Shown: one piece after another, positions 58,170 to 64,000 of the stretch
Layout: the number at the start of each line of letters is the position of its first letter
Numbering within the stretch: position 1 is the stretch's first letter
Assembly (NCBI GenBank): GCA_025642065.1
Contig: JAODUP010000304.1
Span: 357,001-421,000, forward strand
Reading direction: 5' to 3'
DNA from: Paralvinella palmiformis
Taxonomy: Eukaryota; Annelida; Polychaeta; Terebellida; Alvinellidae
DNA: 64,000 bases
Notes under the pieces: generated by a model
Seen by the model: the letters and a program-made list of their open reading frames with translations, nothing else
What the model was told of the DNA's origin: nothing
The model's database searches: none
Program-made: the position numbers and the translations under genes

Positions 58170-61100
58170 AGAGATACGGATAAAATATGGGTGTTATTAA
58201 TAGAAAGACTTTTTAAAGCTTAACTTTACTAAGATTGTGCAACTCTAATTATATATTAATCATGGATCACGAAGTTACTGTTGCTTGTTAGAAGGTGATT
58301 TGTTACAGTATGAGATATTTAAAATTTCTTGAAGTAATGGTGATCATCATCACAGTGCGTTGTATCAGAGCCTGTGATACAGCCATTATGTTAAATTTGT
58401 AGTATGTGTTGAGTCATGCATATATGTCTGTGTGTGTGTGCTTTGTTTTTTCTTTGGCACTTGACTCCTCGGACATAAGACCAATAGGTTGCTACATAAA
58501 GAAATAGATAATTAGGTGACATATCCCACAGCTATAGGTAAAAGTGGGATTTTCTACTTCTGCCTGGTAGTCTGCAGTACATTATACTACCAAATGTGCT
58601 ATACTAGTATTCAGAGAGAGAGAGATTTTGAGTGATTAGTTTTAAGCATGACAGACCTGCTTTTCACTCTTCCACACCATTGTACGCCTAATTTGACATC
58701 CAGGAGAACGATTTTTGACACTGCTAAGAAGATAGATAAAACTATTACACATATCAAACCTCTCATCAGAGTGTAGTCTACTAACAGATTAACATCCTGT
58801 AATCGGATAGCTCATGATTTTTTAACTCCTTTGGATCTTTCAGGTATGTAAGACTGACTTGAAGTATTTATTAAACACAAGATGTTAATAAAAATCTGCA
58901 CAAAATTAAATGTCCTTTGACATTGACAAACTGATCTACAAAACTTACATAATTATTATATATTATGTATATGACATGAACACAGTTAATGGGTGTGCCA
59001 GAAGCCATATTTGCTAAACCAGTCTATTAATGACTGTGGTCAAGTTGTTGATTATGTTTATAGTGATTGATCCTATGTTATAACAGTTATAACAGTATAG
59101 ATTATAGGTAACAGTACTGATACTCCAGGGTAGTCCTCTGTTTGTGTAACATTATGTAGTGAATGAGTGAGTGAGTGAGTGAGTGAGTTTTAATGATGTA
59201 TTGATGCACAAAAGGATCATTTAGTGTTGTCCCCTTTTAGTCATTTTCTGTGACATACATGAAGATAGAATGGGCCAATTGTAAAGCCAAAATCAGTAGG
59301 TGTGTACCATTTATTGATATTTTCCAATTTAGTCCTGATTATGTCATTGGTATGATGACACTTCGTGGTTCATTCATGGTTCTGGCATTGTTAGGTGGAT
59401 GGATTGTGCTCTTCAGAAATTGGCATAGAATTGGTTCTTTGATATTGTACAAACCATTTTGCTTGTGGTACTATTCAGTTATGATGGTACCCAAAAGCCA
59501 TACAGCAATGTATGAAGAGAAATCTTTCCAAGCAAGAACATGTTTTAATTATATTTTAAATGCACTCCAAAACTGTTGAAAAAAGATGCTAGAAAGATTA
59601 CATGTTAAAGCACAGGTATCATTAGAAGAGTTCACATGTCAGCATTCGTTTGTTTTATAATAAAAATATTGGCATGAAGTGCATCACTGCAGTATTTATG
59701 AAAAGCATTATTTATTCATTAGATTGTAAATACATCTTAGCATCAAAACAGTACCATCTAAAACACTGATTAATAAATATGTTAATGCAAACTATCAAAT
59801 ACAATTTTTATTGTATTTGAAACTGGAAGTGTCAATCTTAAACAAAAGACACCAGTCTTAGATGATTTAAAAACCAAATCCAAAAAAACCAAAAAAAGGA
59901 AAAATTTTTTGGCAAAGCAAAAATTTTTTTATTGGCAGTAAATTGTGGTCAGTTATCTAACCATACATATGCCACTTATTTGAAATATCATTGTCATTCT
60001 ACTGTCTACTGGTACCATGATGATAATAGTATGGCAATAGTATGACATTATTAGCATTTTAAGGAAGATATGATTTTAATGTAATGGGATGCTTCTTTAT
60101 TATAACATAAGCCTAAATGATTGGATTATAAAATAATCCAACTAGCTTATCTTGGCTAGTTTTAAAATACTATGGCCAGTTTAGCTACACATGGTCTAAT
60201 GTTAAATGCTGAACTAAAGGATTTAATGAGACCCTAGGCATAGCTAGTTAGTCATACTATATGTGGCCATTTAAAAGGTCCATGGCAGTTTAACTATGTA
60301 TGGTCTAGTTCCGAAGTTCAACATACTTATACACTGGATTTTTCATTGTCCGTCATGTTAGCATTGATGTCTGATTAAGCCTTTGATGGGCTCAGATTTA
60401 CAGACTAAGTTGGCCAAAGTTTGTAATATTTAATTTTGATATTTAATCTTTGATAAAACCTTAAAACCCTCTTGTATGGCCGTGGAGGCGGCTAATACTG
60501 AAGATAGATCAAGGTAATTTGTCATAGGTTTCCAAGTGAAAAATATTATTCCGCACTGAAATGTCACATTGTTCAGTACTGTAGGTTACAGGTCTCATGT
60601 AAGGGGTTATATATTTGAAGTAATTGATCACATCTACAAATTTGTGATATATTTTATATCAGATTAAGACTGTGTCAATTTATGAATTATAGAAGTGATC
60701 TGAATGATATAAGCTGATACTAACTCCTATTATTACTATTTTAATATTATTATTATGTAACATAGAGTTATCTGTCTTAAAACCGTGTTATGTGGAGTTA
60801 GAGGTTTGGACATAATCTTAATACGGAATAACCATATGGAACTGTTGTGTAATAATGTGAGAAAACTTTTCTAGAAGATATAAGTATGTGTGAACACACA
60901 CAAACACAAACACACACAAAATGTAGAAATGATCACTTGTATAGACGTGCATGATGGAAGTAACTGAAAGTATGAAGAAATATATTTTGTACTGTGCATG
61001 TTCCTGAGTGTGTCATCAGTAGTAATAGGGATAATAGTGTTAACCATAGAAGTCTAAACATTCTGCTTCCCTGGTAAGGTTCATTAAACACGATATGGTA

Positions 61101-61621
61101 AGGTGTGATATTCATTCTCAGTCTTATTGGCCTTATTATAATTTCTTCAAGGATACATCTGAACTTTATATATATGAGTTTTTTCTCATAATTGGAAATT
61201 ATAATTAGCAAAATTACCGTAATACCATTTAATAGGTTAATTAATAGTGTACTATAGTGCATATCTTCAGGTAAGAGTTTAGAACTCGGATGTGACAGGT
61301 ACTGAGGCTAAACATTAGCGCTAATACTCAGCCAGGTCTCAGCTGATTCAATAGTGAAAGTTACTTGTCTATTTTATATGGGTGACAGTAAATCAAGGTG
61401 ATAGACCAGTCTTTAACCCTACATGCAGTGTTTAATGTCTACAACTTGAAGATGTCTCAGACAAATAGTGTGAGAGTATTTAGTTTTTAGATAGAACATG
61501 TGGTTGCCATTTTTGCTTCTGATTGTTGAGTTAGAAAGAGGATGAACTCATTCACATTCGTCACTGCATAAAGGTTTGTGGTCATGTTTTTTTCTGCATC
61601 TATAAGCAGTGCATTTCTACC

Positions 61622-61709
<88 letters not shown>

Positions 61710-63213
61710 GTAGACAGTTCAGTTGTGCTCACAAACCACAACAATGTCTAATTTGACTTGATCATATTCACTCACCATCACTGTCCTTCCTATAGATGAT
61801 ACATTTGACCTAGTTTCTTTGATTAGCTTCCCTTTTCACATTTGTGTTGATGTTTCAGGTGAGACCAGGATTGGCTGATGTTATGACTTCTAGTTTACAA
61901 CTCTGAGTTTATTATCAGTTATTATGAGCTTAGTTTTTTTCAATAAAGGTTTATCCTCTTCTGTGTAGTTTGTTTTCTCTTATTTTTGTAGCAGGTTTTT
62001 ATTATTGTTGTGAGGTCGGTTAATGTTAGTCCAATAATTTAGTCATAAACTTATTTCTAAACTTGGTTAATGGGGCTGATTATGAGCATCATATCACTGT
62101 TCTGTGGATTCAGCTTAATTCCATATAGGTTCCTCATCATTGGGCTATATGTTTTGCATTTAGAAATAATCATGTTTCAGTCAGTTCTAGAATATTTGAC
62201 TAGAAACAAGACAACAGTACAGACATAGGCTAGGCTACCTGTTGATTGTTACCATATCAATGAGCACTACATGTTTTGTCATGCGTTCCTGTGTCACCAC
62301 ACCTCCAACCAGACGTGATTACTTGGACTTTGACCACCAACTTTGAATTATACTCTCGACTGATTACCTCACAGAAAGGTACAGCTGACCGTTGAATACA
62401 TCCATATCGCAGTGGATACTCAGTGACTTATATTGAGTGAGTGTGTGTGTGTACGCGTATGTGCGTGCCTTGTATAACTTTGGCAGTGGTCATACCTGGG
62501 GGTTAATTGACTGAAATGAAAAAATGACTGAAATAAACCTGTGTGATAGGTTTTTGGTTGGAGTGGACCTATTTAATATAGAGCTGTTATCAGCCAAGTG
62601 ACAGGTGTTTAGGGTGCATAGATAAGCACTGATCATCCTGCTGAATGATAACACTATCTCTGTAGTTTGTTGATCTGTCAGAAGTGCTCATGTTATTGGT
62701 TACTGTGGTACGTCTCCCAATCTGTTACTGATTAAATACAGTCAGCCTCTACTTGTTTTTCTTGCATTCTTGATAAATGTTTTACTCTCTCTAATGTGTT
62801 TGTGCATGTCTGAGCTCAAATTAAGACCAAATGGCTGTGTATGAATTTTGTGTGTTTAGATATGATGGAACACTAACCGGTGATAATAAAGTGTCCAATG
62901 TTGTAACAGACACAGAGTAATTAGCTTTGTTCTTGCATATCTTTATATGGACAGTTCAGAAACTGTAATTTGTTGATTAGATTATATATATTTATACACA
63001 AACTTAGTTATTTGTAGACTAGCTTCTTAAGTGTTAATATGTTTCCAGTTAATTTTCTCCTTGGATTTGAGAATCATTCAAACAATTGATGACATAATAC
63101 AAGTAGACCAGGTAGTCAACTAGAACCAGAAGTTGTGCCATTCATATTTGTTTTTAACCTTCTGCTGAAATGGATATGTACCCAGGCTATTACCTGCTAT
63201 ATTCTTCACATTA

Positions 63214-63266
<53 letters not shown>

Positions 63267-64000
63267 CCCCTGTCAAAGACTTATTTAAGCTGTGTGACAA
63301 TGAACTTGAAAAAAATAAAAACAGATTTTGAGAAATCCTAAATACCTTGACTTGAAAATATGCATGAAACATTTTAATACCATTGGTTATTCAGGCAGAC
63401 ATATTGATGTCTCTCTCTCACTCTGTGTGTGTGTGTGTGTGTGTATGGTGCTACATTTCCAGGTTAATACTGTAATACCCCTTGTGTGAGAATATCCTGT
63501 ATAAGTCTATAAATGATGATGAAGTGACCATCTTGAAAACTTTATCACTTCTACTCAGGTTCTTTAATGTTATCCAGTCAATATTAAGCCAGATCTATCT
63601 ATAGAATGACTGGGTGGATCCTTTGTTAGCACTAGACTTCAGCTGGCACTACTTACAGTTACTATTTAAAATAAAATAAAATAGCTGTGGATTAAAATAA
63701 TCACTTGGCAGTTACGTGTAACTATCATTTAAAAACAGAAGATCTTGTTTGGTCTGATGTAACTTGTGGTTGATTCAGAATTCTGGCTATATAAAAATCA
63801 CTGGAAGTCAGAAAAAAATTCACTTTGCTACAAAAATGTTAAACTTTGACTACCGAAATAATCATGAGGATTTCCTGCTAAAAGTATTTTACTTTCAATT
63901 TCCTCAATGTAAGAATGAAAGAAAAAAAGAGTAAAATACACCTTTAGCAGAATATCCTCATTATTATTTTACTCTCAGTTTCCTCAACGTAAGGATGTTA
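56361..64000 (+). other. First coding intron of the RRM gene (continues past the window)
   Basis: At least 7.6 kb with no recognisable RRM3-encoding exon. It has (TA)n(GT)n (56470-56515), (CT)n(TA)n (58108-58163), (GTGA)n (59158-59190), (CTGT)n(TA)n (61619-61705), (TA)n (63213-63260) and (GT)n (63424-63444). The 109-codon open frame at 59250-59579 has no splice or family support. Confidence 0.8.

Noticed and set aside
59250..59579. 109-codon frame in the RRM-gene intron as an exon
   Set aside because: No acceptor or donor in phase with the upstream exon, and no RRM3 or other domain. Probably chance in AT-rich DNA.

Overview
This is animal nuclear DNA: AT-rich, with many long TA, CA, CT and CTCA microsatellites, tRNA-derived SINEs, decayed LINEs and genes split by kilobase introns. 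Protein similarity, recalled from memory and not searched, and repeat style suggest a marine lophotrochozoan, most likely a mollusc. Species cannot be read from the sequence. Few open frames are genes; most are microsatellite or CpG-rich shadows.

Layout. (1) 1-17,654, plus strand: the 3' part of TOP3B (DNA/RNA topoisomerase III beta). Nine exons, each with matching splice phases, encode the last ~509 residues, including eight CxxC motifs and a terminal RGG box. Earlier exons, with the catalytic tyrosine, lie before the window. The introns hold SINEs, minisatellites and two decayed LINEs. (2) 22,937-29,264, minus strand: a small three-exon gene reconstructed from splice phases. It encodes a signal peptide, one CCP/sushi domain, a transmembrane segment and a short charged tail, 145 residues. 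CpG-rich DNA lies upstream. (3) About 30-55 kb: mostly intergenic and repeat-rich. It has a minus-strand LINE with a nested copy of its own 3' tail, a direct duplication (34.5-35.95 and 38.05-39.4 kb) in which each copy carries a tRNA-Thr(CGT)-like gene and part is inverted, a fossil tyrosine-recombinase fragment, a 21-copy 86-bp satellite, two candidate minus-strand terminal exons (42.8 and 50.2 kb), a cluster of a GGGCCGAGATCGAC motif beside NRF1-type sites, and a near-perfect hairpin at 47.9 kb. (4) 55,671-56,360, plus strand: the first coding exon (230 residues, two RRMs) of an A1CF/RBM46/RBM47-family RNA-binding protein, with an NRF1-type site about 130 bp upstream. The rest of the window is its first coding intron.

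The genes do not form an operon. TOP3B and the RRM protein both act in RNA metabolism, but I see no sign that they are coupled. The least familiar items are the single-CCP membrane protein, the strictly periodic satellite, the dispersed GGGCCGAGATCGAC motif, the hairpin and the duplicated tRNA segment. Exon calls rest on reading frames, splice signals and phases; none has been checked against transcripts.
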